From the NCBI GenBank assembly GCA_047967505.1, contig CM106540.1: 64,000 bases of DNA; one strand, written 5' to 3'. The DNA comes from Dipteris shenzhenensis (lineage: Eukaryota; Polypodiophyta; Polypodiopsida; Gleicheniales). The notes under the pieces are model-generated. The model was not told where the DNA came from, did not search any database, and saw nothing but the letters and a program-made list of their open reading frames with translations. The position numbers and the translations under genes were made by a program. This document shows, one piece after another, positions 41,496 to 53,750 of the stretch. Positions within the stretch are counted from its first letter, which is position 1. Each line of letters opens with the position of its first letter.

Positions 41496-42240
41496 CTCTT
41501 GTAATGCAAACGAACTATGCTGAGACAAGATTTGTAGACAAGCTACTAGCCGTTTGCCTAGCCTATGCCAAACAGCAGTAAGCTGCATCAACTTAGAAGA
41601 CAACAGATCCTTCTGTCAAAGCATTCCATCTTTCGACAGAGATTGAGCAGCTTGCAACAAATATCTTGAGCCAAGCAGCTTCGATGTCACATTGAATAGA
41701 ATGGAGACAGGAAAATAACAAAGAGAAGCCGGAAATGCAACGTGATGACGTCAATTGTCGCATGAGCAAAGCGCAAATGCAATGATTAGGCACAAGTCTG
41801 AATTTCTTATCGTTGTTAAAGGAAACGTCTCACAAGATAAATATGAAGACTGCCCGACTGCTGAACAAGCGAAGGTATGCACCAGGATTTGAGGAGGTCA
41901 AGCACTTTCTGCGTTACTGTCTAGAGAGGTTAATCTCTCCTCTTCCCTTCATTTCTGCTTTTCGAGCTGCTTTACATGTCGTTCAAAGGTGCATATAGTT
42001 GATCGAGGGCGAGATAGCAGCCCCAATGTTGCGTGACATCTTAGGGAGGAGAGGGAGAAGCTGAACGTCTCGGTTGCTTTTCTCAATCTACCCAAGGAAT
42101 CCACTTTGTAGGTCTTAGAGAGAGCTCTCCAATATTGTAGGAACGGCGAAATCAACATGATTTGGCAGATGAACTGTTGAAGACAATAATTCACAAGTTT
42201 AACACATCGTCAAAGATTTGGCTGAGGCGAATTCATGCTG
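41496..42240. other. No feature recognised
   Basis: Mixed-composition sequence left of the large inverted-repeat element. Short frames exist, but none shows a domain. Confidence 0.4.
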
Positions 42241-42249
42241 CCCGCAAGG
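42241..42249 (+). repeat. 9-bp target-site duplication, left
   Basis: CCCGCAAGG, identical to 53742-53750 on the far side of the 11.5-kb element. Confidence 0.75.
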
Positions 42250-42306
42250 GAGGCAGTCGATAGAGTGAGCGAGGAAAAGCGAGCGGGCCCAAAAAAGAGA
42301 GCGAAC
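42250..42306 (+). repeat. Left terminal inverted repeat
   Basis: GC-rich, with the key block GAGGAAAAGCGAGCGGGCCC at 42271-42290. About two thirds of positions pair without gaps with the right end, and the 10-bp AAAAGCGAGC core pairs perfectly. Confidence 0.65.
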
Positions 42307-42903
42307 TTTTTCACAATTTCCTTATCGAGGTACTCAACATAGCTTTGTGGAAACCACTATTTGGGAAGATTGTCGAAAATAAAACTTATGTTACTATGTG
42401 TAACTATACCAATATTGCGAATTATAGTCTACCTTAACTTCCAATTGGAGCCATACTCGCATTATGCAACAATAGTATGTGGTTTGAAAGAAACCGAATT
42501 TCCACTCCAAAGCGGATTCCATTACTGATACAACAATTCTTTTGCATTTGAAATGGGTCTTATTATCAAACTCCTTCAATAATCAAAACAAATGCGTTGC
42601 TTGATATGTTGAACTTAGTAACGTAAACATCACTTCACCCATATGTGGGGAAAAAAAATCGTCTGTAGACTTCATAGCATGGGATTGCATCAACACTTAT
42701 GACATTCAAAATGGTTCTTCTTATTAAAAGTGTTATCAATCATGAAAGAAAATGTTTAAAAATAGTTAACCCGTATGTTGAAAAACCCAAGTGTCATTTA
42801 TGACATTCAAAATTGTTCTTGCAACCATCCTATAGTTCATAGAGATTTTGCCCATACTTCCAACCCCTTCTCTTCAACCACTAAGAGGTATCTAATAGTT
42901 TTT

Positions 42904-43258
42904 TAGAACACTTGAGATATCATCACCTCCTAATACAAAACCATTATTACTATTTGTAGAACACTTGAGATATCATCACCTCTTAATACAAGACCATTCT
43001 TACTATTTGTAGAACACTTGAGATATCATCACTCCTTCCCTTACTACTAAGAGGTACCTAATACTTTTGTAGAACACTAGAACCATTCTTACTATTTGTA
43101 GAACACTTGAGATATCATCACCTTTTAATACAAAACCATTCTTACGGTTTGTATAACACTTGAGATATCATCACCTCTTAATATAAGACCATTCTTAGTA
43201 TTTGTAGATCACTTTAGATATCATCGCCTCTTAATACAAGACCATTCTTACTATTTGA
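42904..43258 (+). repeat. ~54-bp tandem repeats
   Basis: Six to seven imperfect copies of a unit with AGAACACTTGAGATATCATC and ACCATTCTTACTATTTGT. One copy is interrupted by CTTCCCTTACTACTAAGAGG, also present upstream near 42880. Units touch each other; there are no unique spacers. Confidence 0.85.
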
Positions 43259-43308
43259 GAGATTAATGGATTAAAGGTTTGAAGCTCATAGGAGACGAAG
43301 GAAGAGAA

Positions 43309-43472
43309 AGTCAGTTTCAACATGAGGACAATAAAACTAATTGGAATATTTTGACTTATGTATTATACCTTTTTGAAGACTATGAATTTAAGTCAGTTTC
43401 AACATTAGGATGATAAAACTAATTAGAATATTTTGACTTATGTATTATATATTTTTGAAGACTATGAATTTT
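43309..43472 (+). repeat. ~82-bp tandem duplication
   Basis: AGTCAGTTTCAACAT...ATTTTGACTTATGTATTATA...TTTTTGAAGACTATGAATTT occurs twice in tandem with a few substitutions. Confidence 0.85.
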
Positions 43473-45389
43473 AATGAAGAGAGGCATGCACACTACTTAG
43501 TAAATACACTAGTACTACTACTAGCCTACGACTATTAAGCCTAGTAGCACCAGTGTGATTTTGAGCCTTGTATCAACCTTTTGATAATTTTCTTTCATCT
43601 TTAGTGCAATAGAAATTATTCCTTCTATCAGAAGAATCTTGCCAAATTTATTCAAAGTGATGACTTTCTAGTCTACAGCCACTATCCTTTGACTCTCAAA
43701 AATATATTAAATGTGAGCACCCATTTATCTTGTTTGATCAACCCTAGACTATGCTACGATAGGACATTACTAAAACAAAAAAAAAAGAATTGATATGGCG
43801 ATGTTCGGTGTGAAATAACCAAATTAAGGATTTAATAAGAAAGAAAACAATCAGAATCAATAGGCTATTCAATGGCTCAAATCTGCACAGAAATTATAAT
43901 GTGCCTCCCAACTCTTACGCATTCCAGCTCCTCATGTTTGACAAGAATGCAAACAATATTAAAATCACATTATCTTTAGTTTCAAAGTAAGCAAAGCACC
44001 AAAAATAAATGCAAACGTATTGGATGATGAATAAATAGGTATAGATATAGATAGACCTATATATATGCATTCATAGATATAATGATGATTAAAGTTGGAC
44101 GGTCGTAATAATATTATGTGTACTATCATTGGGATTAGGACTACTATTGGTAATATTGTATGTAGTAGTAGGAGAACTACCATTAAGGAACACTCAAATA
44201 AAATTACTAATGGTGGTGATAAAACTACCACTAGTAGTTTGGTAATTACCCCTAACATCTACAACAAATATTTGATGGGTAGCTAGTATTAGGTCAAAAG
44301 GCCCTAATTGTGCTATAATAATGGACCAAAAAAGGGAGTGCTATAGCATCACCTAAGGATCACTTTTTATCCATGAAAGAAACAAGTCGGTGCAACCTAG
44401 GTCATACAGATCTAGGTCATGTGGAGTGGTTCGCGTCTCTTTCCTTGACAAAAAAGTTACACTACCTTTGATAGTAACTACAAAGATTGCTGCCATAGTG
44501 CCGTAGAGTAGCCCCTAGGTTGCACCATCATCCTTTTTTGCTTTTGAGCCATTAAGTTTGATCCACTGATTTTATGTAGAATTATTCTACTATATGTTCA
44601 CATGTCCTTAATAGGATCTTGATATAATCCCTTCCATTGTAAGTACTTTTACTTCAAGTTTCACATATCCTTAACAAACCACTAGGCTTCAACACAAATT
44701 CATTCTTATGTTTCAAGCCTCAAACTCAAACACCCTTGTAAAAGGGATAATGTATTAAAGCTACATTCAATCCATCAAATCTTTTGAATAACAGTTCTAT
44801 TGAAAATTCATGTATCATCAATAGGATTTCATCCATTATTATGTTCATTTGTCTTTAATAGTATGTCTAAAAATTCATGTATCTTCAATATTATTTCTCT
44901 CATGTGTTCCAATATCTTCAAAAGGATACCTTTATTTATGTCCAAACTTGAGCATTGATTTGTATTTATCAAACACAATTTCACTCCACCTATTCTTTAG
45001 AATGAAATTTTTTCGCCAAAAGTGGGCCAAATGTAAGGTCTTTTCACATATTCTTAAGAATGAAAATTTTGGCCTTACGTTGGCAAGTCTATGGAATGAA
45101 GGTAAGGCCAAAGTCTCTGGTACGGTGCATTAGGTCTTGATTAATTCTTCTTTAGGCTTGAATATTTAATGCATTAACTTCACAACTATTATTTATGCTT
45201 GAACTTGTAATGTATTAATTTCATGACTTAGGATTTTGTGAAGTTATATCTAACATGTCCCAAATTTAATGGAAATTAATATCCTACATAACACAACAAA
45301 GTATCATCATATCCCTTCCCAAAATCAAGGCTACCTAGCAACTCTCCTCGCATTTTCACTGCCTTGCATTTTAGCCAAAACTTGAGACT
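43473..45389. other. AT-rich interior, no gene seen
   Basis: Long AT-rich stretch with scattered short frames lacking any domain. Loosely repeated phrases (CTTCAATAGGAT, TTCATGTATCTTCAA) occur near 44800-44930. Confidence 0.45.
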
Positions 45390-45882
45390 TGGAGATTCCC
45401 ATATCACACCAGCGGTAGCTATCTTGTCCACTCTCAATGCTAGTAAGAGCTAGGCCCCATAGACCGGTAAAAGAAGTCTTTTTGGAGGTTCAATTTTTTC
45501 CCTCCGTCTTCTGAAGGCCCCCTGATGAAATAGGATATATTCATCACCCTACATTTAATGCAAGAATTGACACAACTTTTTTGGACCTGACTATGTAGTT
45601 TACATCCCAAAATTGGTGCTAAAATTGCAGATTGGGAGATTCCCATATCACACCAACGGTAGCTGTCTTGTCCACTCTCAACACTAGTAAGAGTCGCGGT
45701 CCCCATAGACCGGTAAAAGAAGTCTTTTTGGAGGTTCAATTTTTTGCCTCCGTCTTCTCCGGCCCCATGACGGAATAGGATATATTCACCACCCTACATT
45801 TAGTGCAAGAAGTGACAACTTTTTTTGGACATGACTATGCAGCTTACATCCCAAAATTGGTGCTAAAATTGCATACTGGGCA
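45390..45882 (+). repeat. ~246-bp tandem duplication
   Basis: Two copies (about 45390-45637 and 45638-45882) sharing GAGATTCCCATATCACACCA, CATAGACCGGTAAAAGAAG and CATCCCAAAATTGGTGCTAA, diverged by roughly one base in ten. Confidence 0.85.
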
Positions 45883-45959
45883 TCTCCATTTGCCGGGGGT
45901 GTCCCCAGCGACCCCTTGGACTTGCTCTATTTGTTTAGTTGTGTCTCTCCACAAAAATC

Positions 45960-46325
45960 GGAGTAGGGCCTATTTTCCCCATCTAGTAAAACTATATGCA
46001 TCAATAGAGCATCAATATGTATGTATGTATGTATGTATGTATGCATGCATGCATGCATCCATGTATGTATGTACACACACACACATATATGTATGTATGT
46101 ATGTATGTATGTGTACTAAAACTACTAAAACTATATGCATCAAATAATGTTGTTGATCAATTTTTGGCATACCCCACCAAAATCAAGACCCCCATTGCAA
46201 AGAAAGGTAAGGAACACAAGTGCTTGTTCTTATGCTCATGAGACAACAAAATGCATGACATAGGCAACCAATGGGGTCTTACTTTTGATGTTTGTATGTA
46301 TGTATGTATATATATATGTATGTAC

Positions 46326-46360
<35 letters not shown>

Positions 46361-46403
46361 GATATATATATATAGATATATATATATAGATATATATATA
46401 TAG

Positions 46404-46454
<51 letters not shown>

Positions 46455-47798
46455 TAAATGTATGTATGTATGTATGTGTATATATATATGTATATGTATA
46501 TGTATATGTTGATGCATATATGTATATATTGATGCATACAATTTTCATATATGGAGAAAATGGACATAAAAACCATCTAAATTGGTTCTTGTCGTTCGAT
46601 TTGATATATGACATGATCCTATTTGGATTTGTAAGTCCAAAGATATGGGGTCCTACTTTTAGGGCCTGGATGCCTAAAATAGGCAGCACGTTAACGCGCT
46701 ACCTATTTCAAGCATTTAGGCCTCAAAAGTAGGACCCCATTGGCAACACAATGGGGCCTCAAAAGTAGGACCCCATTGGCAACACAATGGGGTCCTAGTT
46801 TTGAGGCCTAAATGCATGAAATAGACAGCGCGTTAACGCGCTGCCTATTTTAGGCATTCAGGCCCTAAAAGTAGTACCCCATATCTTTGGACTTGCATAT
46901 CCAAATGGGGTCATGTCATATATCAAATCGAATGGCAAGATCCAATTTAGATGGTTTTCATGTCCATTTTCTCCATCAACTAAAACTATATTCATCAAAT
47001 AATGTTGTTGATCAATTTTTGGCATACCCCCCCAAAATCAGACACCCATTGCAAAGAAAGGTAAAGAACACAAGTGCTTGTTCTTATGCTCATGAGACAA
47101 CAAAATGCATGACATGGGAAACCAATGGGGTCTTACTTTTGATGTTTGTATGTATGTATGTATGTATGTAATTTTGATATATGGAGAAAATGGACATGAA
47201 AATCATCTAAATTGGCTTTTGCCGTTTGATTTGATATATGACATGACCCCATTTGGATTTGTAAGTCCAAAGATACGGGGTCCTACTTTTAGGGCGTGAA
47301 TGCTTGAAATAGGCAGCGTGTTAACGCGCGTGTTAACGCGCTACCTATTTCATGCATTTAGGCCTCAAAAGTAGGACCCCATTGGCAACACAATGGGGTC
47401 CTACAATGGGGTCCTACTTTTGAGGCCTAAATGCATGAAATAGGTAGCACATTAACGCGCTGCCTATTTCAGGCATTCAGACCCTAAAAGTAGCACCCCG
47501 TATCTTTGGACTTGCATATCCAAATGGGTTCATGTCATATATCAAATCGAACGGCAAGATCCAATTTAGATGGTTTTAATGTCCATTTTCTCCATCAACT
47601 AAAACTATATTCATCAAATAATGTTGTTGATCAATTTTTGGCATACCCCCCCAAAATCAAGACCCCCATTGCAAAGAAAGGTAAAGAACACAAGTGCTTG
47701 TTCTTATGCTCATGAGACAATAAAATGCATGACATGAGAAACCAATGGGGTCTTACTTTTGATGTTTGTATGTATGTATGTATGTATATATATGCATG

Positions 47799-47863
<65 letters not shown>

Positions 47864-47866
47864 GTG

Positions 47867-47901
<35 letters not shown>

Positions 47902-48654
47902 ATGTTGATGTATATATGTATATATTGATGTATATGTTGATGCATACAATTTTGATATATGGAGAAAATGGACATGAAAATCATCTAAATTGGCTCTTGC
48001 CGTTTGATTTGATATATGACATGACCCCATTTGGATTTGTAGATCCAAAGATACGGGGTCCTACTTTTAGGGCCTGAATGCCTAAAATAGGCAGCGCGTT
48101 AACGCGCTAGCTATTTCATGCATTTAGGCCTCAAAAGTAGGACCCCGTTGGCAACACAATGGGGTCCTACTTTTGAGGCCTCAATGCATGAAATAGGCAG
48201 CGCGTTAACGCGCTGCCTATTTTAGCCATTCAGGCCTCAAAAGTAGGACCCCATTGTGTTGCCAACGGGGTCCTACTTTTGAGGCCGTTAACGCGCTACC
48301 TATATTAGCCATTCAGGCCCTAAAAGTAGCACCCCGTATATTTGGACTTGCATATCCGAATGGGTTCATGTCATATATCAAATCGAATGGCAAGATCCAA
48401 ATTAGATGGTTTTTATGTCCATTTTCTCCATCAACTAAAACTATATTCATCAAATAATGTTGTTTATCAATTTTTGGCATACCCCCCCCAAAATCAAGAC
48501 CCCCATTGCAAAGAAAGGTAAGGAACACAAGTTCTTGTTCTTATGCTCATGAGACAACAAAATGCATGAAATAGGTAACCAACGGGGTTCTAATTTTGCT
48601 GTATGTATGTAAGTATGTATATATGTATGTATATACACACATATATATCTATAT

Positions 48655-48690
<36 letters not shown>

Positions 48691-49318
48691 CTATATATAT
48701 ATATGTATGTATGTATGTATGTATATGTATATGTTGATGCATATATGTATATATTGATGCATACAATTTTGATATATGGAGAAAATGGACATGAAAACCA
48801 TCTAAATTGGCTCTTGTCGTTCGATTTGATATATGACATGATCCCATTTGGTTTGTAAGTCCAAAGATACGGGGTCCTACTTTTAGGGCCTGAATGCCTA
48901 AAATAGGCAACACGTTAACGCGCTGCCTATTTTAGGCATTCAGGCCCTAAAAGTAGTACCCCGTATCTTTGGACTTGCATATCCAAATGGGGTCATGTCA
49001 TATATCAAATCGAACGGCAAGAGCCAATTTAGATGGTTTTCATGTCCATTTTCTCCATCAACTAAAACTATATTCATCAAATAATGTTCTTGATCAATTT
49101 TCGGCATACCCCCCAAAAATCAAGACCCCCATTACAAAGAAAGATAAAGAACACAAGTGCTTGTTGTTATGCTCAAGAGACAACAAAATGCATGACATGG
49201 GAAACCAATGGGGTCTTACTTTTGATGTTTGTATGTATGTATGTATGTATATATATGCATGTACATACATACATGCATGCATACATACATACATACATAC
49301 ATACATACATACATACAT

Positions 49319-49363
<45 letters not shown>

Positions 49364-49896
49364 CGTATGTATGTTTGTATGCATATGTTAATGCATATTT
49401 GTATATATTGATGCATACAATTTTGATATATGGAGAAAATAGACATGAAAATCATCTAAATTGGCTCTTGCCGTTTGATTTGATATATGACATGACCCCA
49501 TTTGGATTTGTAAGTCCAAAGATACGGGGTCCTACTTTTAGGGCCTGAATGCCTAAAATAGGCAGCGCGTTAACGCACTGCCTATTTCATGCATTTAGGC
49601 CTCAAAAGTAGGACCCCATTGTGTTGCTATTTTAGGCATTCAGACCCTAAAAGTAGCACCCCGCATCTTTGGACTTGCATATCCGAATGGGGTCATGTCA
49701 TATATCAAATTGAATGGCAAGATCCAATTTAGATGGTTTTTATGTCCATTTTCTCCATCAACTAAAACTATATTCATCAAATAATGTTGTTTATGAATTT
49801 TTGGCATACCCCCCCCAAAATCAAGACCCCCATTTTGCTGTATGTATGTAAGTATGTATATATGTATGTATATACATACATATATATCTATATGTG

Positions 49897-49946
<50 letters not shown>

Positions 49947-49974
49947 CACACACATGTATGTATGTATGTATGTA

Positions 49975-50010
<36 letters not shown>

Positions 50011-50600
50011 CATACATATGTATATATGGATGCATATATTGATGCATATCTTGATGTATATATTTATGCATACAGTTTTGATTGATGGAGAAAATAGGCG
50101 TGAAAACCATCTAAATTGGCTCTTGCCGTTCGATTTGATATAGGACATGATCCCATTGGGATTTGTAAGTCCAAAGATACGGGGTCCTACTTTTAGGACC
50201 TGAATTCTTGAAATAGGTAGCTTGTCAATGTGCTGCCTATTTCATGCATTTAGGCCTCAAAAGTAGGACCTCATTTGGTCCTACATGGGGTCCTACTTTT
50301 GAGGCCTAAATGTATGAAATAGGCAGCACATTGATGCGCTGCCTATTTTAGGCATTCAAGCCCTAAAAGTAAGACCCCGTATCTTTGGAATTACAAATCC
50401 AAATGGGGTCATGTCATACATCAAATCAAATGGCAAGAGCCAATTTAGATGTTTTCATGCCTATTTTATCGATTTAATAAAACTATATGCATCAAATAAT
50501 GTTGTTTATCAATTTTTGGCATACACCCCCAAAATCAAGACCCCCATTGGAAAGAAAGGTAAGGAACACAAGTGCTTGTTCTTATGTTCAGGAGACATTA
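45960..50600. repeat. Tandem array of large palindromes and microsatellites
   Basis: Six units, each made of a palindrome, a conserved spacer (ATCAACTAAAACTATATTCA...GGGGTCTTACTTTTGATG) and a (TATG)n/(TA)n/(TG)n microsatellite. Palindromes start with ATGGAGAAAATGGAC at 46551, 47181, 47959, 48776, 49430 and about 50085, and end with CCATTTTCTCCAT near 46976, 47595, 48431, 49058, 49758 and 50470. Spacing is 630-817 bp. Most carry nested inner palindromes with GCGCGTTAACGCGC. Frames through the microsatellites (Met-Tyr-Val-Cys repeats) are artefacts. Confidence 0.9.
48776..49058. repeat. Simplest palindrome unit (283 bp)
   Basis: Two arms of about 142 bp meet at GTTAAC (48915-48920) with no loop and only a handful of mismatches (for example GGCAACACGTTAAC against GTTAACGCGCTGCC). 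Other units equal this one with extra inner inverted segments inserted near the centre, so this may be the founding form. Confidence 0.85.
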
Positions 50601-50601
50601 A

Positions 50602-50672
50602 AAAAGAGGCCTAGTAGCCCAAAAATGGCAGTGCATCAATGCACTATCATTTTTGGGTTGCCAGGACTCTTT
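50602..50672. repeat. Short palindrome
   Basis: CCCAAAAATGGCAGTGCAT followed by ATGCACTATCATTTTTGGG, an inverted repeat with a TGCATCAATGCA centre, between the palindrome array and the AT-rich right part. Confidence 0.75.
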
Positions 50673-51220
50673 TTTGTTGTCTCACGAGCATACATATGGA
50701 GGTTATTATACAATATAACTAAGAAGTAGTATTGAAGTAGTTCTACAATTTGGATGCATTAAGAGCATTCATATAGCAAGGAAGAATATAATAATTGAAT
50801 ACATTTTTTTTTCAATACATATTGCTAGTGAGACTACCAAAAAGAGGCTCTACCCCTCATGATGTCTCTGGATACAGAATATGAGATTGCTTGATGCTTG
50901 GATTGCAGCTGGAAACATTGCATGGGCAAAGCCACTATATGCCTCAAGTGTTGGAAATTGATGTATGGCTCAAGTGCTAGAATGTGCAAATCATGGCCAA
51001 AATCAAGACCCCTTAGAGATTCCATGAGGGCTATCCTTTTACTACTACACACGTCACCTTTAGTCGAGGGCAGAACCATTCGTCATCATAGGCAGCAGGT
51101 TCATGGGACCCCATCCCATGATCCAAGGCATTATTCAAAGACAAAGTATTTCTGACCATTTCCAAATTAAGTTTGCCAATTCCTAATCTGATTGATTTCA
51201 TTTACTGGACTTGCAATGCT

Positions 51221-51337
51221 TGCAAAGCCCTTGCTTAAGCTTGAATGAGCCTTTTGATTTTGGGGGTATAATGGTCAAAAATGGCTTAACACGCCCAAAA
51301 TCAAGAGGCTCATTCAAGCTTAAGCAAGGGCTTTGCA
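51221..51337. repeat. 44-bp inverted repeat (long hairpin)
   Basis: Left arm 51221-51264 starts TGCAAAGCCCTTGCTTAAGC; right arm 51294-51337 is its complement with about one mismatch; loop 29 bp. Transcribed, it would form a nearly perfect hairpin of small-RNA-precursor size. Confidence 0.9.
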
Positions 51338-51428
51338 GGTCTTGTTTTTGGGTGGCAAAAGCACGAAAAATGACAGCGCATTAAGGTGTTGCCATTCTTA
51401 TGCTTTCCCCCTCCAAAAACAAGACCCC
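51338..51428. repeat. Adjacent ~45-bp inverted repeat
   Basis: GGTCTTGTTTTTGGG at the left and CCAAAAACAAGACC at the right, with arms pairing imperfectly through GGCAAAAGCA/TGCTTTCC to a GCATTAA centre. It directly adjoins the previous hairpin. Confidence 0.75.
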
Positions 51429-53684
51429 CAAGCTATTCATTGGAGACACCAAAATGAGGAGAAGGATGACGTGAGGAGTAGAGGAGCTGGCCAATGAGGG
51501 GAGGGACAGCCTTGGAATTGCCAGCAATAAGCATGATGCAAGGAGGTGAGAAGGCAAAGAGAGGAGGTGAGGAAGCAAGGAGGCGAGGAGGCAAGAGGCA
51601 GTCTTGAAGGGCAACAAGAGGGTGGAGGTGGCCGAAAGAGTAAGCAGGAAAGGGAGGGATGGAGATTGCTTGTAGGAAATGCTTGGATTAATGCTACAAA
51701 TGCCATTTTTTTGTGTGTGTTTTGCAGCATGAAATTTTTATGGCATTTTTCTTTTAAAAAATACAAAATTGTTGTGATTAATTGCACTACAAACAACTCA
51801 AGCCATAAAGCACCATGGATTAGTACAACAATATACATCACAAATGGATGCATACACTCATATACATCACTGATGGATGCATACACTTATACTCACATCA
51901 ATTTCCAATATTGTATTAGATGGACCCTTAGCATATATGTGTGCATAGAAGACCATTTCCTACATTGATCCCTGATTTCATAGTTAAATTATTCCCTTTC
52001 TCACATTCTAACATGTGAAGATTTAATGTACATGCATTATGGGCACATTATATTGCAGTTTATGACTAACTTTTTTTATGAATGCATGATACTTGTTTAT
52101 GGTCAAGGAAGGTATTTTCATTTTTTAATGACAACATTACTCTATGCTCCATTTTATCCTATATTAGAAACTATGATCTCTAGATATTACATAAATGTAT
52201 TGCTCCATTATATCCTATACTAAAAACTATTTTGACCCAAATACATAATGCCAATTGAGGTTAGTACTGATGACAAGTGATGAAAACAATATAATGGTAT
52301 GAATGAGATCTTGTAAATTTTGGATATATAATATGGGTACTATGTTCATTGAGCTATTTTTCTAAGGGAATATTTTCAACTTAATTACTAAATACATACT
52401 TACAATGGTGACCTGATTCCCATCTATATGTATAATCAAGTTTTACTGTGTGTCAAAAACTTTTGCATAAGGTTAAAATTCGAATAGTATTTATATTTGT
52501 TTAAGACTACCCATTGAGCTGGCTCCTATCCTTATATTGAACATGATAATGTTCATAAAGATTTTATGAATACAAATAGATAGCATTGGCTCTCTTTTTA
52601 GTGGTTGGAAATGAACCCTAAAAGTACCCTAAAATGACTATGTATTCCCTTATTTATAGCATGGAAGTGATCATGGTAGAGTGGCATAATCCCTATTTTT
52701 CCTTTTTCATAGGTTCTTTTGCTACTCATGGTTGGCAGATACACCACGGCATAGATCCGAATAGATATTTGGTTTTTTTCTTCAACTTGCTTGACTAGAC
52801 TTTCCTTGATGATTGTTTGATTGTGCATGATGAGTAGTCATTGGCTTAACTGATGCATTAAGTGCAATGTTTTCCTTAAAGTTTCTCATACTACAAGATA
52901 CGAGTTTGCTTATACGGGTGGAAATAAAAGCTTGTTAATGCCTTGTGCATATTTTCCGTTAGATGCAGTAGGATACTAGTTACAGAGTGTCTTTGCCAAT
53001 TATTTCACTTGAATCATGCTTCTCTTATGCTTGAGTTTGTGGTCACGTATTGAGTTTAACATAATAGTCTACAAGATATTGGATGAGCACTCAACATAGT
53101 GGTTAGATGCATTCATTTCTAGTTCCGATAGAACTATCATTCAGACATTGGTCATAATAGAAATATGGAGGGCTAAAATCCTTTTTTGGCTCCCTGAGTT
53201 TTTTAAAGCATGGTATTGTCCAGATTACATAGGTATTTTCACTAAGCAAAATTAATCCTTATGATGAAAATGTGTTTTTTTTCTTTTGACATAGTTAATT
53301 CTGTTTCCATGTTTTTGGATCGAATGTATGGATGATCTTCTGCAAGCATAAAAGACATGATATGTATATGTAGCACATGATCATGTTTACATATTTTTAG
53401 TCATATATTCTACATTGTGATCTATCATTATCTTGCTGTGTGGATGTTCAATCTGAGTAGTGTTTGCTTTTTTAATCGCAAATTTTATGTATTGTTGTGT
53501 CTCTACCTCTCCACAATGACTCAAATTGATAGTATGGGGATGAAAGAGAAGTTAATTGTGAGTTTCAGGCATGCCTTCATTGTTGGAATATGTTTAATTT
53601 GCTTATGATCACATCAATTATTCCAATGATATTGAGAGGAATAAGATGCTGGATGAGGTTCTCGCTCGCTTGAAACCTATTTAA
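51429..53684. other. AT-rich interior, no gene seen
   Basis: A purine-rich GAGGAGGCAAGAGG-like tract at 51540-51655, then AT-rich DNA. No protein domain, RNA gene or longer repeat recognised on either strand. Confidence 0.45.
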
Positions 53685-53741
53685 TCTTGCTCGCTTATTT
53701 GGGGCTGCTCGCTTTTCTCCGCTCGCTTTTTGGTAATCCTC
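53685..53741 (-). repeat. Right terminal inverted repeat
   Basis: Complement begins GAGGATTACC and contains GCGAGCGGAGAAAAGCGAGC, pairing with 42250-42306. Confidence 0.65.
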
Positions 53742-53750
53742 CCCGCAAGG
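53742..53750 (+). repeat. 9-bp target-site duplication, right
   Basis: CCCGCAAGG, identical to 42241-42249. Confidence 0.75.

Larger units (their letters stand above)
42250..53741. mobile_element. Large Mutator-like element with terminal inverted repeats
   Basis: The ends form about 57-bp inverted repeats. Both start GAGG; both have 21 variable bases, then AAAAGCGAGC, a CCC-rich pair, AAANAA and further GAGCG/CGAGC. They are flanked by the same 9 bp, CCCGCAAGG. A 9-bp duplication with GC-rich long inverted ends is the hallmark of Mutator-like elements. Span 11,492 bp. No MURA-type transposase or other gene is recognisable, so it would be non-autonomous. The interior is AT-rich and dominated by tandem and palindromic repeats. 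Confidence 0.65.

Noticed and set aside
42904-43258. Regularly spaced repeats that could suggest a CRISPR-like array
   Set aside because: Repeats are about 54 bp and contiguous, with no unique spacers, in a plant nuclear context. Ordinary tandem repeats.
46887-49391. A frame beginning [14 protein letters not shown] that recurs in four palindrome units
   Set aside because: The recurrence follows from DNA-level repetition of the array. The frame runs into microsatellite sequence and its length varies; no sign of selection for protein.
46010-50045. Many overlapping open frames encoding Met-Tyr-Val-Cys or Ile-Tyr-rich peptides
   Set aside because: They are translations of (TATG)n, (TA)n and (TG)n microsatellites and appear on both strands and in all frames. 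No protein is supported.
43473-53684. A Mutator transposase inside the large inverted-repeat element
   Set aside because: I looked on both strands for an MURA-type core or zinc-finger and saw only short, low-complexity frames; the element is therefore called non-autonomous.
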